Positions 44,760 to 53,269 of a stretch of DNA of 64,000 nucleotides are shown here, piece after piece. Each line of letters opens with the position of its first letter. Within the stretch, counting starts at the first letter, position 1. The stretch is from the NCBI RefSeq assembly GCF_042431545.1, contig NZ_JBHLYX010000031.1; one strand, given 5' to 3'. The translations under genes were made by a program, and so were the position numbers. Below the pieces are notes generated by a model. It saw only the letters and a list, made by a program, of their open reading frames with translations, was not told the DNA's origin and searched no databases. The stretch is from Pseudoalteromonas xiamenensis (lineage in GTDB: Bacteria > Pseudomonadota > Gammaproteobacteria > Enterobacterales > Alteromonadaceae).

Positions 44760-44788
44760 TTGCAAGCTATTCCTTTTTTGTGTACAAA
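44760..44788 (+). promoter_or_regulatory. Candidate promoter of the DUF3015 gene
   Basis: TTGCAA, a 17-base spacer, then TACAAA, ending 45 bases before the ATG at 44834. Both hexamers differ from consensus at a position or two, but the spacing is ideal. Confidence 0.4.
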
Positions 44789-44833
44789 TCCGGCCTTAAA
44801 TATTTACAAAAACGCAAAAAAGGAACTGCGAAA

Positions 44834-45310
44834 ATGAAATCAAAAATGTTTACTGGTTTAGCATTGCTTGCTGTCATGTCTGTGAATATACATGCTGAAG
44901 ATAAAAAAGTTGGCACAGGTCCAAACCCATTTTCGGACTGTGGTATTGGTGCAGCCCTTTTCCAAAACAATAAAGTGCTAGCGGTAACGTCAAACATTAT
45001 TTGGGATATTGGTACAACAGCGGTAACTTCTGCGACAGCAAGTCCAGAAACGTGTAATGGTAAAACGGTAACTGCGGCGAAATTTATCCTTGAAAGCTAT
45101 GATAACTTATCTGAAGAAGCTGCGCGTGGCGAAGGTGAACACCTTGTTGCTCTATTAAACATCATGGAAGTTAACTCAACTCGTCATATGGAAGTAATCA
45201 GCGGTATTCGCTCAGAGATGTCGTTAAACTTGGCATCTACAGAGTTTAATTCTGCGGATAGAAAGGCAAAATCAATCGCTTTCTACAATGCACTAGTTGC
45301 AGCTATCTAA
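44834..45310 (+). CDS. DUF3015 family secreted protein
   Basis: A 158-residue protein with a signal peptide (FTGLALLAVMSVNIHA, then EDKK) and the DUF3015 pattern: GPNPFSDCGIGAALF, SNIIWDIGTTAVTSATASP with a second Cys in ETCNG, and a C-terminal helical part (EEAARGEGEHLVALLNIM). Two Cys could form a periplasmic disulfide. Function unknown. The ATG at 44834 has AGGA ten bases upstream. It lies 39 bases before the DUF4105 gene; a weak stem-loop separates them. Confidence 0.8.
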   Translation: MKSKMFTGLALLAVMSVNIHAEDKKVGTGPNPFSDCGIGAALFQNNKVLAVTSNIIWDIGTTAVTSATASPETCNGKTVTAAKFILESYDNLSEEAARGEGEHLVALLNIMEVNSTRHMEVISGIRSEMSLNLASTEFNSADRKAKSIAFYNALVAAI

Positions 45311-45318
45311 TGTATTGA

Positions 45319-45341
45319 GGTTTCACTTGCAGGGTGAAGCC
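45319..45341 (+). other. Stem-loop between DUF3015 and DUF4105 genes
   Basis: GGTTTCAC and GTGAAGCC pair over eight bases with one G-U pair, around a seven-base loop, and ATTTT follows. It could be a leaky terminator or a processing site. The DUF4105 ATG, nine bases on, has no separate Shine-Dalgarno. Confidence 0.4.
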
Positions 45342-45349
45342 ATTTTACA

Positions 45350-47200
45350 ATGAGATATTACTTATATGCAGTGTTACTTTTAGCAACACTGCTTTCACCA
45401 AAAATTGCCATTAGTCAACCTATTGATTCGGCTCTCATTCGTCAGCTAGCGAATGAAAAAAAGTGGCATCAGCTCCTTTTTCTGAATGAGCAAGGTGAAC
45501 CAACCGTTTTTAATGATGGCTTTTATCTATCCCAATATCAGGACTTTTCACCGGAGAAAGAGCTAAGAAATACGCTTCTAGCATTTAATGAACCGGTTGG
45601 GGACAATCCTAATAATCATGCGCTGTGTAAATACAAAGCACGTAAAATTTGGCTAGACAGTCAAATACCTTTATTCAATAAAAAAAATAAGAATATTAAA
45701 TGCGCTCACTTTGAGGAATTCAAGAATTATACTCAAATTGATTCGATTAGCTTGGTTTTTGCAACGGGGTATTTAGGAAATCCAGCATCTTATTACGGCC
45801 ATTTACTCCTAAAACTGAACACTTCTTCATTAGGTAGACTATACGATCCTGCTATTAACTTTGGTGCTGATATTCCACCAAATGAAAATATGCTGATTTA
45901 CATAGTAAAAGGATTGATAGGTGGATATAGCTCTTCTTTCACTACTCAAGGCTTTTTCTACCACTTACAAAACTACGGTGAGAATGAGTTTCGTGACCTT
46001 TGGGAGTATCAATTAGACCTTACGGATGAAGAACGTATTTTTCTTCTGGCCCACTTATGGGAGCTGCAAAACAGGAAATTTACTTACTATTTTTTAAATA
46101 AAAACTGTGCTTTTTTCATGGCTAATGCACTTAATCTTGTATTAAACATCCCTGCTTCACAAAGCTGGAAACCTTGGGTTGCACCTCAAACTGTCGTGCA
46201 ACAGCTAGTGCAATTTCAGCCTGAAAAAATAAAAAAGCGGAAATACCATCCGTCTAGACAGAGTCGTCTTTATCAGCGATATGCAAAACTATCTGAGTCA
46301 GAAATAGCATTAGTGACTTATTTCGCTGAAACCCCTGAGCAACTGTCAATCCAGGCTCTTGAAAACGAATCTATTACATATCAGCACAATGTGTTGGACA
46401 CTTTAATTGATTATTATCAATTTCTACGACAACCTGAATTGAAAGAGCAAGACCCCAATAATCTTCAGTATTCAAAAGTTTTATCACTTAGATATCAATT
46501 GCCTTCGGGTAGTGGGCACGTTCTATTTAATTCATCAAATGTACCTGACTTAGGTCGTCCTTTAAGCAGAACATCGATCGGTTTATTTCATACAGAATCC
46601 GGTTCTTGGGGAATACTTTCACTTAGACCAGCCTATTATGACCCGCTTGATTCAAGTTACGGACACGTCAGGCATTCAGGTCTATCTATGGGAGATATCA
46701 AGATTCGAATTTCCCAAAACGAAGCGACAACAATAGAATCTTTGAATTTAGTGAATATTCTGAATGTGAGGCAAAACTACACTATGCTACCAGGTGACCA
46801 GAGTCACTCATGGTTTTTACAAGTAGGGCTGCAAAGAAAGCTTCATAGCAACAATTCCCCCTTAGCTGGGCTTGCACATGCAGGTTACGGCTATGCTGGT
46901 TCTTTTATTAAAGATTCTGTTTCATTGGCCGGTTTCGTTGGTGCCGGCTTTCACGATACTAAACTCGACAGTTCAGGGCTTTTTTTGAGCACTAATTTGA
47001 TGCTCAATGGTTATTTGAATGACCTTCAGGCTTGGAATATTCAACTAGAACGAAAATTTGGCTTTGACCAACAAGCAACAACTCTTAAAGCAACGTTTAG
47101 ACATAAAATAAACGATGCTATGGATCTGCGATTTAACTACCGCTATCAGAAGGAAATTAATGAGAATGTAGCTGGCGTGGAAGTTGGTTGGTATTGGTAA
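45350..47200 (+). CDS. DUF4105 protein, Lnb-like
   Basis: A 616-residue protein with a signal peptide (AVLLLATLLSPKIAISQ). The N-terminal half is the DUF4105 domain (Pfam now calls it Lnb N-terminal periplasmic domain): VFATGYLGNPASYYGHLLLK with a conserved His, and FLNKNCAFFMANAL with a conserved Cys, a possible catalytic pair. The C-terminal half (from about residue 370) alternates short hydrophobic strands and ends in VGWYW, which looks like an outer membrane barrel. Lnb of Bacteroides is a lipoprotein N-acyltransferase; activity here is not implied by that alone. Confidence 0.78.
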   Translation: MRYYLYAVLLLATLLSPKIAISQPIDSALIRQLANEKKWHQLLFLNEQGEPTVFNDGFYLSQYQDFSPEKELRNTLLAFNEPVGDNPNNHALCKYKARKIWLDSQIPLFNKKNKNIKCAHFEEFKNYTQIDSISLVFATGYLGNPASYYGHLLLKLNTSSLGRLYDPAINFGADIPPNENMLIYIVKGLIGGYSSSFTTQGFFYHLQNYGENEFRDLWEYQLDLTDEERIFLLAHLWELQNRKFTYYFLNKNCAFFMANALNLVLNIPASQSWKPWVAPQTVVQQLVQFQPEKIKKRKYHPSRQSRLYQRYAKLSESEIALVTYFAETPEQLSIQALENESITYQHNVLDTLIDYYQFLRQPELKEQDPNNLQYSKVLSLRYQLPSGSGHVLFNSSNVPDLGRPLSRTSIGLFHTESGSWGILSLRPAYYDPLDSSYGHVRHSGLSMGDIKIRISQNEATTIESLNLVNILNVRQNYTMLPGDQSHSWFLQVGLQRKLHSNNSPLAGLAHAGYGYAGSFIKDSVSLAGFVGAGFHDTKLDSSGLFLSTNLMLNGYLNDLQAWNIQLERKFGFDQQATTLKATFRHKINDAMDLRFNYRYQKEINENVAGVEVGWYW

Positions 47201-47280
47201 AAACAAAACTCCATGAAAATTGAATTGCATCAATTAATAGATTAACTCTAAATAAATGTGAATAAATAATAAGGATAATA

Positions 47281-47739
47281 ATGAAAGCTAAAATAAGTCT
47301 AGCAGTAGCTCTAGTTACATTTTTTTCAGGCTGTACGTCGGTACCTATGGCGAACAAAGATGTGTCGGATCAAGCAAAACAATTTTCAACTCCGAGCGAA
47401 GGAAAAGTAGGTCTCTATGTGTTTAGAGACTCCGCGTTAGGTGCAGCTCTTAAAAAAGATGTATGGGTGGATGGTAAATGTTTAGGTGAGACAGCGCCAA
47501 ATATCTTTTTCTATGAAGAACTTGAAGACAAACCTCAACACACTATTTCAACAGAGTCTGAATTTTCGCCAAATGAGATGACATTAAAGACGGAAGCCGG
47601 TAATAATTATTTTGTTCGTCAGTATATTAAATTAGGCGTATTTGTCGGTGATGCTGGACTAGAGTCTGTTTCAGAAGACGAAGGAAAACGTATTGTTGCA
47701 AAGCTAAAAATGGCGTTAAAAGGTAACTGCAGTAAATAA
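47281..47739 (+). CDS. Small DUF2846-like lipoprotein
   Basis: A 152-residue lipoprotein: lipobox FFSGC (acylated Cys at about position 19) after a hydrophobic signal. The body, GKVGLYVFRDSALGAALKKD, VDGKCLGETAPNIFF and TEAGNNYFVRQYIK, resembles the DUF2846 domain. Residue +2 after Cys is Thr, not Asp, so outer membrane sorting is expected. Function unknown. It follows the DUF4105 gene by 80 bases and ends at a hairpin. Confidence 0.75.
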   Translation: MKAKISLAVALVTFFSGCTSVPMANKDVSDQAKQFSTPSEGKVGLYVFRDSALGAALKKDVWVDGKCLGETAPNIFFYEELEDKPQHTISTESEFSPNEMTLKTEAGNNYFVRQYIKLGVFVGDAGLESVSEDEGKRIVAKLKMALKGNCSK

Positions 47740-48131
47740 CCAAAAATTAGGAGGCTTACAGCCTCCTTGCCTTTATTTAACACTCATTACACACTATTTT
47801 ATTCGGAAAAAAATAACTGACGACAGAGGTTAGCTGTATGTCATATTGAGAATCTATTTTTTACTTTGGTTCAATTTAACTGTTTTTAATTTCAACATTT
47901 AACATTACGTGTAAATTAAGAGAACTTAAACGACTACGCTAAAAAGACACCTATAACAATTAAGATTATCAAAAATCATCGTTTACTCTACAAGCCGTTT
48001 AATTCCTATCTTTGAAACCCTGACAAATTTATTTCTATTACCGATTGTTGCTAGGTAATAAATCGTTCATCTTGTTTCTGATATGATACATTTGTACCTT
48101 TTGTGGGTTTTCTAATGGTGTTGATGTGTCT
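47740..48131. other. AT-rich gap before the glycosyltransferase gene
   Basis: About 390 bases containing the lipoprotein terminator and otherwise nothing I can name. A TATGAT near 48080 might be a -10 box for the GT8 gene, but no convincing -35 is placed 17 bases upstream. No coding frame with a ribosome-binding site is seen. Confidence 0.4.
47749..47777 (+). terminator. Terminator after the lipoprotein gene
   Basis: Seven-base perfect stem AGGAGGC / GCCTCCT with a TTACA loop, nine bases after the stop; the following TGCCTTTATTT is only moderately T-rich. Confidence 0.6.
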
Positions 48132-48971
48132 ATGAAAAAGGCAATTTTTACGTTAGCTATTGGCGATAATCCTATGTATCAGGCCGCGATACTGAGTTTT
48201 CAATATTACGCTAAGCGAGTTGGTGCTGACCTCATCATATCTGATACGTTGAGCTATAAGATTGATGTCACTAATCCTCAATTTCATGCAAGTCCTGCTT
48301 GGGCTGAAAAGCTGAGAATTGGGGAGTTACTCAGTGAATATGACCGTGTGCTTTACCTAGATGCGGATATTCTTATTTCCCCTCATGCTGCAGACATCTT
48401 TGAGCAATTCAAAAATCCAGACGTGATTTATATGTTGAACGAAGGGGAAAGCCAAGACCGCAGTGCTGAAAGAGCATTGATAGAATCATGTTTGGGAAAA
48501 GTGGATTGGCCTTTGCAAAATGGGAAGCCGATTTATTATAACGTCGGGGTTATTTTAGCCTCTAAGCCGTGTAAGCTTTTTGATTTTGCAGATCTACAAG
48601 GCTTGCAATTGGTTTGCAATCGAATTCGATTTTATGAGCAAACTTATTTCAATTACCTGTTGTTTAAACATAATTTAGAACATGAAGCGCTTCCTTCACG
48701 TTTCAATCGTATGGATATGTTTGGAAAACAGGGTTATCACCAAGCTGATTTTATTCATTACGCAGGAAAAGGCTATGCGAAAAATAGCCGACGACGCGAC
48801 GTTCAATATTTACGAGACTTTGCAACGATGTACGCCGGTATTATTAATGACACAGAAATAAGGAAATTGAGGAAATTGGCTTGGGAGCGATATTTAGATA
48901 GTGTGTATACCAAATACCCCATGCCAAATTGGTTAATTAGACTATGCAGTGAACAGTTTGTACCGAACTGA
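48132..48971 (+). CDS. GT8-like glycosyltransferase
   Basis: A 279-residue cytoplasmic glycosyltransferase: KAIFTLAIGDNPMYQAAILS at the N-terminus, the metal-binding DxD motif in VLYLDADILISPHA, and KPIYYNVGVILA, all typical of family 8 (galactosyl/glucosyltransferases). FIHYAGKGYAK near the C-terminus resembles the family's HxxxGKxW. The acceptor is unknown. The ATG at 48132 follows a GTG two codons earlier; neither has a good Shine-Dalgarno. It stands alone, away from other sugar genes. Confidence 0.8.
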   Translation: MKKAIFTLAIGDNPMYQAAILSFQYYAKRVGADLIISDTLSYKIDVTNPQFHASPAWAEKLRIGELLSEYDRVLYLDADILISPHAADIFEQFKNPDVIYMLNEGESQDRSAERALIESCLGKVDWPLQNGKPIYYNVGVILASKPCKLFDFADLQGLQLVCNRIRFYEQTYFNYLLFKHNLEHEALPSRFNRMDMFGKQGYHQADFIHYAGKGYAKNSRRRDVQYLRDFATMYAGIINDTEIRKLRKLAWERYLDSVYTKYPMPNWLIRLCSEQFVPN

Positions 48972-48988
48972 CATATCTACACTTTAGG

Positions 48989-49639
48989 CTAAGTAAACAA
49001 ATACGAATCTTTCTCTATTTGCCAAACTTGTGATGTCGACTTAGCCTTATCTACCAGTAAAGCCTTATGAAGCCGATTATCAATAGAGAAAAGTTGTACT
49101 GAGACGAGTGGGATCCCGCCAATATACTCGCAGATAAAGAGAATATGTGCTGCACGTATGTCGTTTTCGTTGTCAGCAAGAGCCATTCGCTTTGCTTCAT
49201 TCGCAAAGCTTGAAACAATGGAGCGAATAGGTGGAAGATGGACATCGGGTAGGGTAAAGCCGAGTAATACTTCGGTAAGTCCTAGATATTGCGGAGAAGC
49301 TAGTGTTGAGTTGGGCACCGTAAGTACTTCATGAGAGGTTTTTATAAAGCGTCCACTGCGCTCAATCAGTTGATTTAAGGCGTGGTAGTTAAACGGGGAA
49401 TAATACTGTCCTGTATGTGGGTTAAGTGTTGTCGTCACCACTTTCATCATTCCCCCAAGTAATGCGCTGACTTGTGAGAATTGGTCCGCGACGGATTGTG
49501 GTACGGGTTGATCTAAAGTATGGCACGTGGAGAACAAAATATGTCCAGTGGCATTAAAAAAATAATGAACGGGAAGTTCGTTGCGTTGAGTTGGTTTTGA
49601 CCGCGTAAACAAATTTATAAGAGAACGAAACCAAGTCAA
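48989..49639 (-). CDS. Unrecognised protein, short paralogue of the upstream gene
   Basis: A 216-residue protein without signal peptide or membrane helix. It is clearly paralogous to the gene at 49720-50769: shared FNxTGxI near the start, TTTLNPHTGQYYSPFNYHAL, FICEYIGGIPLVSVQLFSID, and a final WQIEKDSYLF. It lacks the C-terminal Ig-like part of its partner. The start is uncertain: TTG at 49639 has GGAG exactly seven bases upstream; GTG at 49648 and TTG at 49660 are in frame without support. The helix-strand order recalls the Cyt-toxin / Evf alpha-beta fold, as a weak guess. It is downstream of its paralogue on the same strand. Confidence 0.6.
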   Translation of the reverse strand: MTWFRSLINLFTRSKPTQRNELPVHYFFNATGHILFSTCHTLDQPVPQSVADQFSQVSALLGGMMKVVTTTLNPHTGQYYSPFNYHALNQLIERSGRFIKTSHEVLTVPNSTLASPQYLGLTEVLLGFTLPDVHLPPIRSIVSSFANEAKRMALADNENDIRAAHILFICEYIGGIPLVSVQLFSIDNRLHKALLVDKAKSTSQVWQIEKDSYLFT

Positions 49640-49683
49640 ACGCTTCACTCCAAGTTTCAAGATAATTAATATCCGGATTTTGC

Positions 49684-49701
49684 GCGCCCTTGGCAGGGCG
49701 C
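49684..49701 (-). other. Stem-loop between the two paralogues
   Basis: A seven-base GC-rich stem (GCGCCCT on the minus strand) with a four-base loop, about 20 bases after the longer paralogue's stop. No T run follows in the minus direction, so it might slow or process the transcript rather than end it. Confidence 0.35.
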
Positions 49702-49719
49702 ATATTCAATGACTCGCTC

Positions 49720-50769
49720 TTAACCAATCGTATACGTTTCAGCAGACTCTGCGACAACGTTACCAGACTTGTCGAGTACCTGAAGTGTCGACGCGGTAGT
49801 TTGTGTTCCAGACACGGTAAAATCGATGGCATCGGTGCCCCAGTTTGCCGCAGTGATTACGCCGTCCCCTTCTGCAAATTGCACTTTTCCAGCTTCTACT
49901 GGTAAGAATTGACCTTGAATTCGGTAGGTAGTTCCGGTTGCGAGCGCACTTCCTGACGGAACTGCGGCAAACGTTTTGGCATCTACAATATCATTAATAG
50001 TCGGAGTTTGTGTAAGTAAGCCACTTAGCCAATTGATCAATTGCAGATAATCCGGATCCGAGTTAATCGAATCGAGGTCACCCGCATACGAGCGGATAAA
50101 AGAGGGCGTTACAAACATGTACGTATCTTTGTGAAGTGTCCAAGATGTTGAGATTGAGGACTCGCTAAAGCATGGACCCAGTTTTAGTTGCTGCTTATTT
50201 TGCTGACAATCGGCGTACACAACGATCGCGCTGACAATTGGCATGCCCATCAAATACTCGCAGACAAACACGATGTTACCGACTTTGCTATTGGTTTGAC
50301 TTGAAGAACCGGAGATGTTCAAGCCTTCTTTGCCTATCGAAGAGACCATGGCTGACGCGAAGCTCATTTCACCTGCACCCGTTGCAAGGCCTAATAAGGA
50401 TTCAATCAGTTCTTTACTGAAGTCTGCTCCAAAGCTTTTGGTCTCGTACTTAACATCTTCTTCAGTGACGTGCACGAAAAGACCAGAACCACTGATAATA
50501 TTTTGCAGCGCTTCATAGTTGTAAAGTGAGTAAGCCTTATTCGTTGCTGGGTTTTTCGTCGTTGTGATCGCTCGGGACATACCTGCAAAAAAAACGGATA
50601 CTTCGGCAAATACTTTTTGTACTGACTCAGACAGCGGGGTGTTGGCATCAATGGTACTGGCCATCATGATGTTGCCCGTTTCATTAAAGATATAATATTT
50701 TTTTGCTTCAATGTTATTTGGATTTTTTACTGCTGGCTTCAGCGGTACCGTTTGGTCGGATGTTGCCAT
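49720..50769 (-). CDS. Unrecognised two-domain protein, long paralogue
   Basis: A 349-residue protein with no signal peptide. Residues about 25-235 are the module shared with the shorter gene (IFNETGNIMMAS, ITTTKNPATNKAYSLYNYEAL, IVFVCEYLMGMPIVSAIVVY, WTLHKDTYMFVTPSF). Two amphipathic helices sit in the middle (KELIESLLGLATGAGEM and SFASAMVSSIG). The last about 85 residues are strand-rich and Gly/Thr-rich, like an Ig-type (IPT/TIG) domain. AAAGGA is six bases before the ATG at 50769, which decides against the ATG two codons upstream. Function unknown; a Cyt/Evf-like membrane-active fold is a tentative reading. Confidence 0.72.
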   Translation of the reverse strand: MATSDQTVPLKPAVKNPNNIEAKKYYIFNETGNIMMASTIDANTPLSESVQKVFAEVSVFFAGMSRAITTTKNPATNKAYSLYNYEALQNIISGSGLFVHVTEEDVKYETKSFGADFSKELIESLLGLATGAGEMSFASAMVSSIGKEGLNISGSSSQTNSKVGNIVFVCEYLMGMPIVSAIVVYADCQQNKQQLKLGPCFSESSISTSWTLHKDTYMFVTPSFIRSYAGDLDSINSDPDYLQLINWLSGLLTQTPTINDIVDAKTFAAVPSGSALATGTTYRIQGQFLPVEAGKVQFAEGDGVITAANWGTDAIDFTVSGTQTTASTLQVLDKSGNVVAESAETYTIG

Positions 50770-51142
50770 AATCATTCCTTTTTTGCGGTGAATTTAGATG
50801 CGTAGGCTATTTATTCTTAATTAATCAATGGTCTAAAATGTATTTGTTACTCTTTTATCTTCATAAGCTGAATGACTAAAAGAATTTTACGTCAGCCGTG
50901 ACTCGCGGTAATTGAACAAGCGTGAGTAACCTACTTGTTAATATAGTTAATAATTGGACTGCATTCTAGTTACACAGCCTTACACTTTTAATGTATTGTT
51001 TTCCATGAATAAGCTATGCAGTTTATTTTGTCCTTATAATTTTTGTACTTAGATTACCCTAAGTATTCGCAATTTATGTGTTTTTATTGTTAAATATCTT
51101 GGCTCAATTTTGGGGGCGCTAACATTTTTTTAGGGAATAAAA
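50770..51142. other. AT-rich divergent intergenic region
   Basis: 373 bases between the divergent two-domain protein and the secreted-protein gene. It must carry both promoters. A TATAAT exists at 51035-51040 on the plus strand without a matching -35. No RNA gene or strong inverted repeat is evident. Confidence 0.4.
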
Positions 51143-51664
51143 ATGAAAAAAACACTACTTGCGCTTTGCGCATTAGGACTGACAAATCTTGCTTTTGCAG
51201 ACGTTGCGAACGAATATGGCGAAACGCAAAGCCTGCTCGTAAATGAAGATGTTAAAACGCTTCATATCGTTGATATTAACGCTGATAATCGTAAAGACTT
51301 AGTGTGGGTTACCTCAGAGGGTAGCGTCAAATATAAGCTACGGAACAATGATGCAAAAGCATCCCTTGATACACTTCCAGATAGTCGCTGGCGTTTAGAA
51401 TACGCGAATGATAAAGGTGTTAAGTTTTTAGACTTTACAGCGGATGGGGGGATAATGACTTCAAGTGATAATCGAACATATCGCATCGTTAAAGTAATGA
51501 TGACAGAGCAAGGGGAATTGTCATTTTGTACACCATTCCTTGACGGCTTAAATCGCACGGATTGTTCGTGGGTATTTACTATTACAGATATTCAACCCAA
51601 CGTAATGACAGGGCTTGACCAGCGTTATGGCCATGCCTTTACAGCATATAAATTGGTCCAGTAA
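51143..51664 (+). CDS. Small secreted protein with VCBS/FG-GAP-like motif
   Basis: A 173-residue protein with a clear signal peptide (LLALCALGLTNLAFA, then DVANEY). The mature chain has HIVDINADNRKDLVWVTSEG, matching the Asp-rich calcium loop of FG-GAP/VCBS propeller repeats, but only one copy is present. Two Cys (SFCTPFLDG and TDCSWVF) near the end may form a disulfide. Function unknown. AGGGA precedes the ATG and a good terminator follows. Confidence 0.72.
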   Translation: MKKTLLALCALGLTNLAFADVANEYGETQSLLVNEDVKTLHIVDINADNRKDLVWVTSEGSVKYKLRNNDAKASLDTLPDSRWRLEYANDKGVKFLDFTADGGIMTSSDNRTYRIVKVMMTEQGELSFCTPFLDGLNRTDCSWVFTITDIQPNVMTGLDQRYGHAFTAYKLVQ

Positions 51665-51736
51665 CACTACCAGTTCAGAGACACGTTACAGCGAAAATAA
51701 GTCAATAAGAAAGGTTTAGCTGTCTAAAAACACTTC

Positions 51737-51767
51737 AATCCGATGTATCCATGCATCGGATTTTTTT
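51737..51767 (+). terminator. Terminator of the small secreted-protein gene
   Basis: Nine-base stem AATCCGATG / CATCGGATT with an eight-base loop, followed by seven T, about 70 bases after the stop. Confidence 0.85.
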
Positions 51768-51851
51768 ATCGAAATACTTCATGACAATTGTACGACGCAG
51801 CTAAGACTAGACGCATTAAACCGTCGTATTTTTTGGATGTGTTAATCGATA

Positions 51852-51877
51852 TAAAAAAAGCGCCAGAAGGCGCTTTT
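51852..51877 (-). terminator. Terminator of metK
   Basis: Nine-base perfect stem AAAAGCGCC / GGCGCTTTT with an AGAA loop; on the minus strand a run of T follows. It begins 15 bases after the metK stop. Confidence 0.88.
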
Positions 51878-51891
51878 CTACTTAATTCGAC

Positions 51892-53079
51892 TTACAGACC
51901 AGCTGCTGCGCGTAACGCGTCTGCTTTGTCTGTTTTTTCCCAGCTGAACGCGGTGAAAGTATCATCGCCCACCGTCATTTCAAACGGTTCACGACCGAAG
52001 TGGCCGTATGCAGCAGTCATTTGGTACATTGGGTGAAGAAGGTCAAGCATCTTCGTAATACCATATGGGCGTAAATCGAAGTGTTCACGAACTAGCTCTA
52101 CTAATTTATCTTCAGACACTTTACCTGTTCCGAATGTTTCAATAGAGATTGATGTTGGCTCTGCAACACCGATTGCGTAAGACACTTGGATTTCACATTT
52201 GTCTGCAAGGCCTGCAGCGACGATGTTTTTAGCAACGTAACGGCCAGCGTATGCTGCAGAACGGTCAACTTTAGATGGATCTTTACCTGAGAATGCACCA
52301 CCACCGTGACGAGCCATACCACCGTAAGTATCTACGATAATTTTACGACCAGTCAAACCACAGTCACCTACTGGACCGCCGATAACAAAACGGCCAGTTG
52401 GGTTAATGAAATATTTCGTGTTTTCAGTTAACAGCTCAGCAGGAAGCGTGTGCTTGATAATGTTTTCCATTACCGCATTTACTAAGTCTTCTTGCTTGAT
52501 ATCTGGGTTGTGTTGAGTTGAAAGCACCACGGCATCAATTGCAACCGGTTTACCATCTTCATAGATAAACGTTACTTGAGATTTCGCATCTGGACGTAAC
52601 CAAGGAAGAATACCTGACTTACGAGCTTCAGCTTGACGCTCTACTAGACGGTGTGAGTAGTAGATTGGCGCTGGCATAAGAGTCGGTGTTTCGTTTGTCG
52701 CGTAACCGAACATTAGACCTTGGTCACCTGCACCTTGCTCTTCTGGCTTAGAACGGTCAACACCTTGCGCGATTTCAGGTGATTGTTGACCGATTAGGTT
52801 CATGATACCGCATGTATCGCCATCAAAACCTACGAACGAAGATGTGTAACCGATGTCGGTGATTACTTTACGCGTAATTGACTCAAGATCAACCCATGCG
52901 TTTGTTGTAACTTCACCAGAGATGATAGCAACACCTGTTTTTACCATTGTTTCACAGGCTACGCGCGCGTGTTTGTCTTGTGCAATAATCGCATCCAAAA
53001 CCGCATCAGAAATTTGATCTGCGATTTTATCTGGATGTCCCTCAGAAACTGATTCAGAAGTGAATAAATGTCTTGCCAT
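51892..53079 (-). CDS. metK: S-adenosylmethionine synthetase MetK
   Basis: Makes S-adenosylmethionine from methionine and ATP. The 395 residues carry FTSESVSEGHPDKIADQISD (ATP and metal residues), GAGDQGLMFGYATNE and GGAFSGKDPSKVDRSAAYA, the two PROSITE-type signatures. The ATG at 53079 matches the E. coli N-terminus (AKHLFTSES); an upstream TTG-like extension is not conserved. It diverges from tkt with 278 bases between starts. No SAM riboswitch was recognised in its leader. Confidence 0.97.
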   Translation of the reverse strand: MARHLFTSESVSEGHPDKIADQISDAVLDAIIAQDKHARVACETMVKTGVAIISGEVTTNAWVDLESITRKVITDIGYTSSFVGFDGDTCGIMNLIGQQSPEIAQGVDRSKPEEQGAGDQGLMFGYATNETPTLMPAPIYYSHRLVERQAEARKSGILPWLRPDAKSQVTFIYEDGKPVAIDAVVLSTQHNPDIKQEDLVNAVMENIIKHTLPAELLTENTKYFINPTGRFVIGGPVGDCGLTGRKIIVDTYGGMARHGGGAFSGKDPSKVDRSAAYAGRYVAKNIVAAGLADKCEIQVSYAIGVAEPTSISIETFGTGKVSEDKLVELVREHFDLRPYGITKMLDLLHPMYQMTAAYGHFGREPFEMTVGDDTFTAFSWEKTDKADALRAAAGL

Positions 53080-53231
53080 TGTATTTAAGCTCACAATTAT
53101 TTTTGCGCTCACAAACTACGTTAACAGCGCACCAACGAAAATTAAGGGCATCATTTTATCGAAAAGGATAGCGGTTGCCTAGTTTTTTTACGCCTAGACG
53201 TCCGCGCTGCATTAATTTTTTTCAAGTAACT

Positions 53232-53269
53232 AAAATCGGTTACAAATTTACAGGTTGTACCGATTTTTT
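53232..53269 (+). terminator. Terminator-like hairpin in the tkt leader
   Basis: Stem of 13 pairs with a single bulged T (AAAATCGGT-t-ACAA pairing with TTGTACCGATTTT), a nine-base loop and six T in all at the end. It lies about 90 bases upstream of the tkt ATG, in the tkt direction. On the minus strand only four T follow, so plus-strand action is favoured. Confidence 0.6.

Larger units (their letters stand above)
44398..44833. other. AT-rich gap opening the accessory region
   Basis: 436 bases, strongly AT-rich, holding the hemL terminator at its left end and a plausible promoter for the DUF3015 gene at its right end (-35 TTGCAA at 44760-44765, 17 bases, -10 TACAAA at 44783-44788). No other feature is seen. 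Confidence 0.5.

Noticed and set aside
49684..49701. Stem-loop between the two paralogues as an intrinsic terminator
   Set aside because: No T run follows on the minus strand.
49554..49832. Open frame bridging the two paralogues
   Set aside because: It overlaps both coding ends in another frame and its product lacks any of the shared motifs.
44398..51142. Genomic island or prophage
   Set aside because: AT-rich with orphan genes, but no integrase, transposase, tRNA, att-like repeat or phage gene is seen.
53080..53231. SAM riboswitch ahead of metK
   Set aside because: No conserved riboswitch core could be recognised, and the hairpin in this region points toward tkt.
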